Positions 32,015 to 40,278 of a DNA stretch of 64,000 nt are shown one piece after another. Position numbers and translations under genes: made by a program. The notes under the pieces were generated by a model. The model had not been told where the DNA came from. It made no database searches and saw nothing but the letters and a program-made list of their open reading frames with translations. This DNA comes from Actinomycetospora soli (GTDB lineage Bacteria > Actinomycetota > Actinomycetes > Mycobacteriales > Pseudonocardiaceae): the NCBI RefSeq assembly GCF_021026295.1, contig NZ_JAJNDA010000004.1, positions 124,001 to 188,000 on the forward strand, in the 5' to 3' direction. Positions within the stretch are counted from its first letter, which is position 1. Each line of letters begins with the position of its first letter.

Positions 32015-34060
32015 ATGAGCCTGCTCGCCACCGATCCGCACGAACGGCACTCCCGCGCGCGGAGGACGAGTGAGAGCACCCGTCGCCGGGACGAGGGCCG
32101 GAGCGCACGGTGGTACCCGCTGCTCCTGACGGCGCTGCTGGTCGGCACGGCCGTGCTGTACCTGGTGGGGCTGTCGGCGAGCGGATGGGGCAACGCCTTC
32201 TACGCCGCAGCCGCGCAGGCCGGCGGGCAGAGCTGGACGGCCTGGTTCTTCGGCGCCTCGGACGCCCCGGCGTCGATCATGGTGGACAAGCCGCCGGCCT
32301 CGCTCTGGGTCATGGGGCTCTCGGTCCGGCTGTTCGGGCTGTCGTCGTGGTCGCTGCTGGTGCCGCAGGCGCTCCTGGGCGTCGCCGCGGTGGGCCTGCT
32401 GACGGCGGCCGTGCGCCGCTGGTCGGGCCCGGTCGCCGGACTCCTCGCGGGGTCGGCGTTCGCGCTCACGCCGGTCGCGGTGCTGATGTTCCGGTTCGAC
32501 AACCCCGACGCCCTGCTCTGCCTGCTGCTCGTCGCCGCCGCCTGGGCCACGGTGCGGTCGGTGGACGCGGCCACGCTCCGGGGGTCCACCTGGTGGCTGG
32601 TGCTGGCGGCCGCCTGCGTCGGGACCGGCTTCCTGACGAAGTCGTTGCAGGCCTTCCTCGTCCTGCCCGCCCTGGTCACCGTGCACCTGGTGGCGGGGCC
32701 GGGGACGCTGCGGCGTCGGCTGCTCGCCCTGCTGCCCGCGACCGCCGCGCTGCTCGTCTCGGCCGGGTGGTGGGTCGCGGTGGTCGAGCTGTGGCCCGCC
32801 TCCGCCCGGCCCTACGTGGGCGGGTCGCAGGACGACAGCGTGCTGTCGCTGGCCTTCGGCTACAACGGCCTCGGCCGGCTCACCGGGGACGAGACCGGGC
32901 AGCTGGGCGGCGGCGGCGGTGGCGGGGGCGGGGGCGGGGGCGGTGGCGGGGGCGCGACCTCCACCGACTCGTGGTCGGCCCTGTTCACCGGGTCGATGGC
33001 GGACCAGGTGTCGTGGCTCCTGCCGCTCGCGCTGGTCCTCGGGGTGGCGCTGCTGGTGTGGGTCGGGCGTGCGGCACGCACCGACCGCCGTCGCGCCGCG
33101 GTGCTGCTCTGGGGCGGGTCGCTGCTGGTCACGGGCACGGTGTTCAGCCTGGCCGCAGGCATCATCCACCCCTACTACGCGGTGGCGCTCGCCCCGTGGA
33201 TCGCGGCGCTGGCGGCGGTCGGGGTGGTCGAGGCGTGACGGCGGCGGGCCCGTCGGACGCTCGCCACGGCCGTCGCGGTGACCGCGGTGTGGTCGTGGGC
33301 CCTGCTCCGCGCCACGCCGACCTTCGTGCCCTGGCTGCGGGTCGTCGTGCTCGTGGCGGGCGCGCTCGCGGTCGTCGGGATCCTGCTCGCCGGGCGGGTC
33401 GGGCGGCGCTCGGTGACCCTCGGTGTCCTCACCGCGGCTCTCGTGGCGGGGCTCGGCGGCCCGGCCGCGTACGCCGGGGTCACGGCGGCCACCGCGCACA
33501 CCGAGATCATCCCGACGGCGGGTCCCTCCTCCGGCTTCGGCGGGCCGGGGCAGGGCGGTCCGGGTCGGGGCGGTCCGGGGCAGGGCGGTCCGGGGCGTCC
33601 GCCGGGTGCCCCTCCCGGTGGCAGTACCGCGTCATCGCTGCCGGGCGGGGGCGGTGGCGGGCCCGGGCGCGGCGGGCCCGGCGGCGCCATGCAACTGCTG
33701 CGGGCCTCGGACCCGTCGGCGGAGCTGACCGCGTTCCTGCAGGCCGGATCGACGGGGTACACGTGGGTGGCGGCGACGGTCGGGTCGATGCCCGCCGCCG
33801 GCTACCAGCTCGCGAGCGGGTCGCCCGTGATGCCGCTCGGCGGCTTCAACGGCACCGACCCCTCCCCCACGCTCGCCGCCTTCCAGCAGCTCGTGGCCAC
33901 CGGGCAGGTGCACTACTTCCTGGGCGAGGGCCTCACGTCGGTCCCCGACACGGGCGGCTCCGACGCCACCGTGCAGATCACGGCGTGGGTGACGGCGCAC
34001 TACACGCCGACCACCCTGGGCGGCACCGTCGTGTACGACCTGACCCACCCGACGTCATGA
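32015..34060 (+). pseudogene. ArnT/GT39-like membrane glycosyltransferase interrupted by one TGA
   Basis: The frame is open for 681 residues except for a single TGA at 33236-33238 (codon 408). Both sides are in the same frame and belong to one family. The first part (GWGNAFYAAAAQAG, then VDKPPASLWVMGLSVRLFG, then GIIHPYYAVALAPW) holds the catalytic and membrane region. The second holds further helices, a Gly-rich linker and a soluble C-terminal domain. A tryptophan (TGG) would be natural at the stop. A run of 16 glycines lies at 32906-32953. The cause could be a nonsense mutation, a sequencing error or readthrough. The family transfers sugars from polyprenyl phosphate to envelope targets. Confidence 0.8.
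33605..33645 (+). repeat. Diverged copy 4 of the interspersed repeat, within a coding region
   Basis: It starts GGTGCCCCTCCCGGTGGCAG. It matches the reverse complement of copy 3 at 27 of the first 36 positions, including GGTGCNCCTCCCGGTG. It encodes APPGGSTASSLPGG in the Gly-rich linker of the interrupted glycosyltransferase gene. Confidence 0.6.
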
Positions 34061-34074
34061 ACGCCGGCCCCGGG

Positions 34075-34485
34075 TCAGCGCGACCCCATGACCCGCGTCA
34101 GCGTGATCTCCAGGACCACGCGGCGTGGGTTCTCGCGGGGCGTGCGGTAGCGCGCGGCGTAGCGGGCCTCGGCGTCGGCGACCGACGCCGGGTCGTCGCG
34201 GACCACCGCGAGGCCCTCCAGGGTCGACCACCGGCCGCGGTCGACCTGGCTGACCGCCACCCGCGCGCCGCCGTCGCCGCCGAGGCGGACGTGCGCGGCC
34301 TTGCGGCTGGGCCCGGAGGTGATGATGCGGGCGGTCGCGGTGTCGAGGTCGAGCGTGCAGCCGACCGGGACCACGTGCGGGCTGCCGTCGCGGCGCAACG
34401 TGGTCAGCGTGCAGAGGTGGTACTCACGCCAGAACTCGGCGAACTCCTCGCCGCGGGCGTGCAGGTCGGCCGGGGTGACGCTCAT
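34075..34485 (-). CDS. PPOX-class F420-dependent oxidoreductase
   Basis: This 136-residue split-barrel protein has LTTLRRDGSPHVVPVGCTLDLDT near residues 27-49 and PSRKAAHVRLGGD near 59-71, typical of the F420-binding Rv1155-like group. The substrate is unknown. It lies seven bases downstream of the SDR gene on the same strand and may be co-transcribed with it. Confidence 0.87.
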   Translation of the reverse strand: MSVTPADLHARGEEFAEFWREYHLCTLTTLRRDGSPHVVPVGCTLDLDTATARIITSGPSRKAAHVRLGGDGGARVAVSQVDRGRWSTLEGLAVVRDDPASVADAEARYAARYRTPRENPRRVVLEITLTRVMGSR

Positions 34486-34492
34486 GGGGAGA

Positions 34493-35317
34493 TCATCCCC
34501 GGCCGCCGAACCAGTCCATCGCCTGGTGCACGACGGGCAGGAGGACGGTGCGCGGCGTCAGCCGCCCGGACAGGGCGCTCAGCTGGTTGACCAGCCCGGG
34601 GACGACGCTGCGGTGCCCGGCGGCCATGGCCGCCACGCCCGCCTCGGCGACGTCCGCGGCCTCGCCGACGGTGAAGCCGGGTGCGCGGTCGAACGCCTCG
34701 GTGCCGGCGGCGTCGGCGAAGCCGGTGCGGGTCAGGCCGGGGCTGAGCGTAGTCAGCGTGACCGCGGTGCCCGCCAGTTCGGTGTGCACCGCCTCGGAGA
34801 ACGACTGCACGAACGCCTTGCTCGCCGCGTAGCTCGCGACGCCCGGCAGGGGCTGGAACGCGGTGATCGACGAGACGTTGAGGATCGCGGCGGACCGGCC
34901 GGTCGCCCGCGCCCGCGGGACGAAGGCCTGCACGGCGGCGACGGTGAGGTCGTGCAGGGCCAGCACGTTGACGCGGACCAGGCCGTCGAGCTCGGCGGGG
35001 TCCTGGTCGACGACGCGGCCGGTCGCCCCGAAGCCGGCGGCGTTGACGAGCCCGACGATGCGGTCGTCGCGCCGGAGGAGGTCGCGGACGCCCGCGCGGG
35101 CGTCGTCGTCGCCGAGGTCGGCGGCGTGGACCTCGCTGGGCAGCCCGCTGCGGTCGCGCAGCTCGTCGGCGAGCTCGGTCAGGGCGTCCTCACGCCGGGC
35201 GACCAGCAGCGTGGGATAGCCGCGGGTCGCGAGGGCGCGGGCCGTCTCGGCGCCGATCCCGGAGGAGGCACCGGTGACGAGGACGTGGGCGTCGGGTCCG
35301 GGAGGCGGCAGCGGCAT
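34493..35317 (-). CDS. Short-chain dehydrogenase/reductase
   Basis: This 274-residue classical SDR has the cofactor motif VTGASSGIG (residues 14-22), NAAG (92-95) and the catalytic Ser150, Tyr163 and Lys167 in the YAASK motif. Arg41 after the second strand favours NADP(H). The substrate cannot be predicted. The ATG is at 35317. Confidence 0.92.
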   Translation of the reverse strand: MPLPPPGPDAHVLVTGASSGIGAETARALATRGYPTLLVARREDALTELADELRDRSGLPSEVHAADLGDDDARAGVRDLLRRDDRIVGLVNAAGFGATGRVVDQDPAELDGLVRVNVLALHDLTVAAVQAFVPRARATGRSAAILNVSSITAFQPLPGVASYAASKAFVQSFSEAVHTELAGTAVTLTTLSPGLTRTGFADAAGTEAFDRAPGFTVGEAADVAEAGVAAMAAGHRSVVPGLVNQLSALSGRLTPRTVLLPVVHQAMDWFGGRG

Positions 35318-35341
35318 CCCGGCCCTGTACCCGATCGTCGC

Positions 35342-37216
35342 TCACCACGACCAGAGGCGTGACCACCAGCTCTCGGTGCCCGAGGTGTCGGTGACGGCGC
35401 TCGACGTCTCGTACTCGAAGCTCTGCCCGTCCGAGGACTGCGCGGAGTACACCGTCTTCTCCTCGCCGTCGGAGGAGGTGACGCTGCGCCGGGTGACGCT
35501 GTTGCCCTCGCCGTCGGAGGTGGTCGTCTCCTTCACCGTCGAACCGTCCGCGTCCTTCGACGTGCTCGACCGGACCGACGAGCTCGACGACCGCGACGTC
35601 GGCTTCTCGCTCGAGGACCGCTGGCTCGACGACTTCTCGCTCGACGACTTCTCGCTCGAGGACTCCGGGCTCGAGGGCCGCTCGCTCGATGAGGTCCGGC
35701 TCGACGCCGTGCCCTCCGACCGGGAGGACGAGGGCGCCCGCGTGGTCGTCGGGTCCGCCTCGTCGGTCGACTCGCGCGTGGTGGTGACCTCGACGGTGGA
35801 GGAGTCGGCCGAGCGCGTGGTGGTCTGCACGGTGCGCGAGCGATCCGCCGGGTCGGTCCGGGTCGCGCGGGTCGTGACCGCGCCGCTGCTCGGGTCGACG
35901 CTGCGGCTGCGGGTGGTGGTCACGCCCGTGGTCGGGTCGGTGGCCGTGGACCCGGGATCGTCGGCCGCGGACGGCGCCGCCGTCGTGGTGGCCGTGCCGG
36001 TCGGGTCGGCGCCCGACGTCCCGGCGGTGCCCGTGCGGGCGGCCGGACCGGACGTCGTGGTGATCGCGTCCGACGAGCCGGGCGGGGCGTCGGTGGCCGC
36101 CGAGCCGAGGGACGGGATCGGCCAGCCCTCGGGCAGCGCGCCGGTCGCGGCGCCGCCCGTCGAGGTCCGGGTGGGGGCCAGCGTGGACCCGGTGCCGGTG
36201 GAGGTCGCCTCGCCCGGGAGGTCGGCCGACGTGGTCGCCGACGACGACGGGGCGTCCGAACTGCTCGGCCCCAGCATCGGGATCGGCCAGCCCGCCGGTG
36301 CGACGGCGGGCAGCGCCGCGGTCCGCGGGGCGTCGGCGGCCGGGGCGGCGGGGGTGCCCACGCGCCGGTCGGCGCGCCCGTCACCGCTCTTGTCCGCACC
36401 CTTGTCCGCGCTCGTGTCCGCCTTCGGGCGGTCGGCGTTCCCGGGGCCCGGGTCGCCACCGCCCTGCGGCGCCCGGGCGCGGGTCTCGTCCCGCTCCCGG
36501 GTCTGCTCCGGCGCCCCGCCGAGCACGCGACCGGGGAGGTCGAGCAGCCCGGTGCGCTCGGGCGCCGCCGGAGCAGGCGGACCGGCCGGGGCTGCCGGGG
36601 CGGCGGGCGACGCGGGGGCTGCCGGAGCGGCGGGCGACGCGGGGGCGGTCGGCGACGCGGGCGACGCCGGACCCGGGGCGGGCACGAGCGGCGCCGCGGG
36701 CGCGGCGGGGGTGGCCTGCGTCGAACGGGACGGGGTGGGCGAGGAGGCACCGCCCGGCACGATGGGCGCGAGCGGCGGGTCCCAGCCGGCCGGGGTGCTC
36801 GTGGCGGGCGCCGGGGCACTGCCCTGCGGGCGCGCGCCCGGCAGCGGGATCGGCGTGAGCGGCGGCGCGAGGGAGTCGTCGGGGTCGGCGGGCTCGGACG
36901 CCCCGGGCACACCGAGCCCCGGTGCCGGGTCGCGTGCGACCTCCGACCGGGCCGGGGAACCGGTGCCGCCGTGCCCGTCGTCGGCGGGCACGGAGCCGCT
37001 GCTCTCGGGCACGAGCGTGCGCGAGGTGCCCGCCGTCCCCGCGGCCTGCTCACTCGGCCCGGGTGGCGCGACCACGCTGCGCCCGACCCCGAGGGCCGCC
37101 GCCGCGACCGCCACCGCGAACAGACCCGTGACGGCCGTACTGCGGGCCGACCAGCGCGGCCACCTCCGCTGCCGCCGCCGACCCGTCTCCCATCCTCCCT
37201 GGGAGCCCGAAGGCAT
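35342..37216 (-). CDS. Long low-complexity membrane-anchored protein with Trp-rich tail
   Basis: 624 residues. After a basic N-terminus one helix (about 28-45) anchors the protein, and the rest would be outside the membrane. It is almost all Pro, Ala, Ser, Thr and Gly. A motif of the form P-x-G-W-x-P-x-L recurs near residues 142-152, 307-316 and 362-371. An SxSSEKSSS-like region follows late, and the chain ends SWWSRLWSW. It could be a wall-spanning or surface-exposed spacer protein. No enzyme domain is seen and no family is recognised. Confidence 0.72.
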   Translation of the reverse strand: MPSGSQGGWETGRRRQRRWPRWSARSTAVTGLFAVAVAAAALGVGRSVVAPPGPSEQAAGTAGTSRTLVPESSGSVPADDGHGGTGSPARSEVARDPAPGLGVPGASEPADPDDSLAPPLTPIPLPGARPQGSAPAPATSTPAGWDPPLAPIVPGGASSPTPSRSTQATPAAPAAPLVPAPGPASPASPTAPASPAAPAAPASPAAPAAPAGPPAPAAPERTGLLDLPGRVLGGAPEQTRERDETRARAPQGGGDPGPGNADRPKADTSADKGADKSGDGRADRRVGTPAAPAADAPRTAALPAVAPAGWPIPMLGPSSSDAPSSSATTSADLPGEATSTGTGSTLAPTRTSTGGAATGALPEGWPIPSLGSAATDAPPGSSDAITTTSGPAARTGTAGTSGADPTGTATTTAAPSAADDPGSTATDPTTGVTTTRSRSVDPSSGAVTTRATRTDPADRSRTVQTTTRSADSSTVEVTTTRESTDEADPTTTRAPSSSRSEGTASSRTSSSERPSSPESSSEKSSSEKSSSQRSSSEKPTSRSSSSSVRSSTSKDADGSTVKETTTSDGEGNSVTRRSVTSSDGEEKTVYSAQSSDGQSFEYETSSAVTDTSGTESWWSRLWSW

Positions 37217-37343
37217 ACGTCTCCTGCTTTCTCCCCGACCCGCCTCTCCCGACCCCGCCAGATCGGAAGATCCCGGACAGTACGCGTCCGATAGGTCTCA
37301 CGTCAGCCGTTTCGTGCATCGCGGGCCCCTGGTTACGGGCACG

Positions 37344-38522
37344 ATGGAGGGTGTGGGTGCACAGCGAACGGTGCCGGCGCACGGACGTGCGTCGGTCCCG
37401 GCGCACCCCTCGCCCGACCAGGTGAAGGCCAGCCCCCGGTTGGAGCTGGACCTGCCGACCGTGCGGGACGCGTTCGCCACCTTCCGTGACGCGTTCCCGA
37501 GCGTCGAGCCCGCCTACGCCGTCAAGGCGAACCCGCATCCCGAGGTGCTCGCGCTGCTCGCAGGCCTCGGGGTGAGCGCCGACCTCGCGAGCGTCGGCGA
37601 GCTCGACGCCTGTCTGCTCGCGGGGATCGAGCCGCGGCGGATGACGTGGGGCAACCCCGTCAAGAAGGCCTCCGACGTCCGGGCGGCCGTCGCCGCGGGC
37701 GTCACGCGGTTCACCACCGACTCCGCCGCCGACGTCGACCTCCTCGCCCGGGAGGCCCCCGGCGCGGCGGTGACGGTGCGGCTGGCGGTCGACGACGACG
37801 GCTCCGCCACGCCCTTCGCCGGCAAGTTCGGCGTGCCCCCGGAGGAGGCCGCGGCCCTGCTGCGCCGCGCCGACGCGGCCGGCCTGCGCGCGCACGGCCT
37901 GGGCTTCCACCCCGGCTCGCAGCAGACCGACCCGTCGTCGTGGCGGCGGGGGATCGCCTCCGCGCGCCGCGCCGCCGACCTCGCCGGCCTCCCGGTCGGC
38001 GAGCTCAACCTCGGCGGGGGCTTCCCGACGAGGCACGCCGCGGGTCCGGTACCCGCGCTGCGGGACATCGCCGCGGCGGTCGACGCCGAGCTCGGTGACT
38101 GGCGGCCCCACCTCGTCGCCGAGCCGGGCCGGGCGCTGGTGGCGGACGCGGGCGTCCTCGTCGCCGAGGTCGTCCTCGTGACCGAGCGCGCCGGACGCCG
38201 CTGGGTCTACCTCGACGTCGGCCGCTACCAGGGGCTCGCCGAGACCGAGGGCGAGATGATCGTCTACCGGCTCCGCTGCCCCGGCCACGCCGGGTCCGCG
38301 CCCCGGGGTCCGGTCGTGCTCGCCGGACCCACCTGCGACGGCGACGACGTGCTGTACCGGCACGCGGACGTCCGCCTGCCGCTCGATCTCGCCCCCGGCG
38401 ACGTCGTCGAGTTCCTCGGCGCCGGCGCCTACACGTCCAGTTACGCGTCGGTCGGTTTCAACGGGCTACCCCCGCTGCCGACCGTGATCCTGCCGACCTC
38501 CGACCCCCGAGAGGACCCCTGA
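37344..38522 (+). CDS. PLP-dependent ornithine/lysine (diamino acid) decarboxylase, fold III
   Basis: This 392-residue protein has the alanine-racemase fold. Lys61 in AYAVKANP forms the Schiff base with PLP, followed by HGLGFHPGSQQ and the GGGFPTRH and EPGRALV phosphate-binding segments. The C-terminal catalytic Cys lies in GPTCDGDDVL. It likely makes putrescine or cadaverine. An SpeD-SpeE fusion gene starts at the base after its stop, so the pair forms a complete polyamine operon. The ATG at 37344 is used, but an internal start closer to SPRLELD is possible. Confidence 0.87.
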   Translation: MEGVGAQRTVPAHGRASVPAHPSPDQVKASPRLELDLPTVRDAFATFRDAFPSVEPAYAVKANPHPEVLALLAGLGVSADLASVGELDACLLAGIEPRRMTWGNPVKKASDVRAAVAAGVTRFTTDSAADVDLLAREAPGAAVTVRLAVDDDGSATPFAGKFGVPPEEAAALLRRADAAGLRAHGLGFHPGSQQTDPSSWRRGIASARRAADLAGLPVGELNLGGGFPTRHAAGPVPALRDIAAAVDAELGDWRPHLVAEPGRALVADAGVLVAEVVLVTERAGRRWVYLDVGRYQGLAETEGEMIVYRLRCPGHAGSAPRGPVVLAGPTCDGDDVLYRHADVRLPLDLAPGDVVEFLGAGAYTSSYASVGFNGLPPLPTVILPTSDPREDP

Positions 38523-39779
38523 TTGACGACCTCCGCCGTGACCCCGGCCGTCCCCGCCCCCTCCTTCGCAGGACGCCACGTGCTCGCCGAGCTGCGCGGG
38601 GTCTCCGCCGCACTGCTCGGTGACGACGCCGCCGTCACCCGGGCCCTGCGGACCGCTCTCGACGCCGGCGGGGCCACCGTCCTCGACGTCGTGGCCCACC
38701 GCTTCGAACCGCAGGGCACGACGGTGCTGGCGCTGCTCGCCGAGTCCCATGCCTCGGTCCACGCCTATCCCGAGGCGGGTGCTGCGTTCGTCGACGTCTT
38801 CACGTGCGGCGAGCACGCCGATCCGGAGCGGATCGTCGAGGTGCTCGGCCGGGAGGTCGGCGCCGTCGAGGTGCGGGCACAGATCGTGGCGCGCGGGGCC
38901 GGACTGGCACCGGACGCCGTCGGGCAGCGCGAGGTCGACGAGCCGCTCGCGGAGGGGATGCGCCGCCGCTGGCGGATCGACGAGGTCCTGTTCCGGGGTC
39001 GCACCGAGTGGCAGGACATGATCGTCGCGCGGACCGCGCAGGGGATCTCGCTGTTCTGCGATGGCGAGCGGCAGTCCACCGAGCAGACGCAGCTCGTCTA
39101 CCACGAGGCCCTGGCCGTCCCGCCGCTGCTGCTCGCGGACCGCCTCGACCGGGTGCTGGTCGTGGGCTCGTCCGAGGGCGTGGTGTCGCAGCTGGCGGTG
39201 ACCGCCGGCGCGTCCGTCGTCGACCACGTGGACATCGACACCGAGTGCGTCCGCCGCTGCGCGGAGCTGCTGCCCTACGGCTACTCCCCGACCGAGCTCG
39301 CCGCCGCCGAGGCGCACGAGGGCCCGGTGCGGGTGCACTACGCCGACGGCTGGGAGTTCCTCGCCGCGGCCGCCGAGCGCGGCGACCGGTACGACGTGGT
39401 CATCGTCGACCTGCCCGACGAGCCGGTCGAGGTCGACGACCCCGCCCAGCACGCGCGGCTCTACGGGACGCCGTTCCTGGAGCGGTGCGCGGCGGTGCTC
39501 GCCCCGGGCGGCGTGGTGAACACCCAGGCCGGGTGTCCGACGGTGTGGCGCAACGACACGCTGAAGCGGATGTCGGCCCGGTTCTCGTCGGTGTTCCCGA
39601 CCGTGCTGCCGTACTGCTCGGACGAGCACGAGTGGGCCTACCTCACCGGCCGCCTCGACGTCGTCGAGGACCCGGTGGCGCTGGCGGCCTCGCGGCTCTC
39701 CCGCTTCCCGACGCTCACGTCGGTGGACGCCGAGGCGCTCCTGCGCGGGTCGATCCTGCCCTTCGCCGTCCGGCACTGA
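38523..39779 (+). CDS. Bifunctional S-adenosylmethionine decarboxylase / spermidine synthase fusion
   Basis: 418 residues. The N-terminal domain (about 15-115) is a class 1B AdoMet decarboxylase. Self-cleavage between Glu74 and Ser75 in LAESHASVH would form the pyruvoyl group, and His80 and Cys95 are conserved. The C-terminal domain (about 145-400) is an aminopropyltransferase (WQDMIVARTAQG, QLVYHEALAV, VDIDTEC, VIVDLPDEP). One chain therefore makes decarboxylated AdoMet and uses it to form spermidine. The start is a TTG at 38523 with GAGAGGA upstream. Confidence 0.88.
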   Translation: MTTSAVTPAVPAPSFAGRHVLAELRGVSAALLGDDAAVTRALRTALDAGGATVLDVVAHRFEPQGTTVLALLAESHASVHAYPEAGAAFVDVFTCGEHADPERIVEVLGREVGAVEVRAQIVARGAGLAPDAVGQREVDEPLAEGMRRRWRIDEVLFRGRTEWQDMIVARTAQGISLFCDGERQSTEQTQLVYHEALAVPPLLLADRLDRVLVVGSSEGVVSQLAVTAGASVVDHVDIDTECVRRCAELLPYGYSPTELAAAEAHEGPVRVHYADGWEFLAAAAERGDRYDVVIVDLPDEPVEVDDPAQHARLYGTPFLERCAAVLAPGGVVNTQAGCPTVWRNDTLKRMSARFSSVFPTVLPYCSDEHEWAYLTGRLDVVEDPVALAASRLSRFPTLTSVDAEALLRGSILPFAVRH

Positions 39780-39792
39780 CCCGCTCCGGCCC

Positions 39793-39823
39793 GTGGGACC
39801 GTGTCCGTCGGACACGGTCCCAC
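39793..39823. terminator. Perfect 15-bp hairpin, bidirectional terminator
   Basis: GTGGGACCGTGTCCG (39793-39807) and CGGACACGGTCCCAC (39809-39823) flank a single T. It starts 13 bases after the fusion gene stop and faces the end of the convergent thioesterase gene. Confidence 0.88.
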
Positions 39824-39864
39824 CGCCGGCACGGCCGGCGCCCGACCCGCCGTCGGGAACGGGC

Positions 39865-40278
39865 TCAGTCCCGTGCGCCCGCGAGCCCCTCGGCCAGCCG
39901 CGGCGGCACCGGCACCTTCGTGAACGCCGACGCGTCGACGCACACGTGCACCAGCGACACCGTCACGGCGTCCTCCCAGCCGTCGTCGCCGCGGCGCCGG
40001 ACGGTCACCCGGGACGACAGCGACGTCGTCCCGACCTTCTCGTTGGTCACGACCAGCGAGACGTCGTCGCCCCAGCGCACGGACGTGGCGTAGTCCAGCG
40101 ACGCGTGCACGACCTGGATGTCCACGCCGTCCGCGATCATCTCGGGGTACGCGTAGCCGACCGAGGCCAGGAAGCCCGTCATCGCCTCGTCGCACCAGGT
40201 CAGGTAGTGGCCGAAGAACACCACACCCTGCTGGTCGACCTCGGCGTACCGCGGGACGACCGGGAACGCGAAGCTCAC
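39865..40278 (-). CDS. Hot-dog fold acyl-CoA thioesterase
   Basis: This 137-residue YbgC/4-hydroxybenzoyl-CoA thioesterase-type protein has the signature PRYAEVDQQGVVFFGHYLTW with its catalytic Asp. It hydrolyses an acyl-CoA. The GTG start overlaps the stop of the acyl-CoA synthetase gene, so both are made together; the pair activates and releases some acid, or one edits the other. Confidence 0.9.
   Translation of the reverse strand: MSFAFPVVPRYAEVDQQGVVFFGHYLTWCDEAMTGFLASVGYAYPEMIADGVDIQVVHASLDYATSVRWGDDVSLVVTNEKVGTTSLSSRVTVRRRGDDGWEDAVTVSLVHVCVDASAFTKVPVPPRLAEGLAGARD

Noticed and set aside
32906-32953. Poly-glycine run taken as a frameshift or assembly artefact
   Set aside because: Flanking codons stay in frame and Gly-rich linkers are common in this glycosyltransferase family.
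33200-33300. Frameshift as the cause of the split glycosyltransferase
   Set aside because: Both halves are in the same frame, so a base change giving TGA explains it without an indel.
35274-37343. Long upstream extension of the decarboxylase frame
   Set aside because: It is antisense to the low-complexity protein gene; the decarboxylase family starts near the ATG at 37344.
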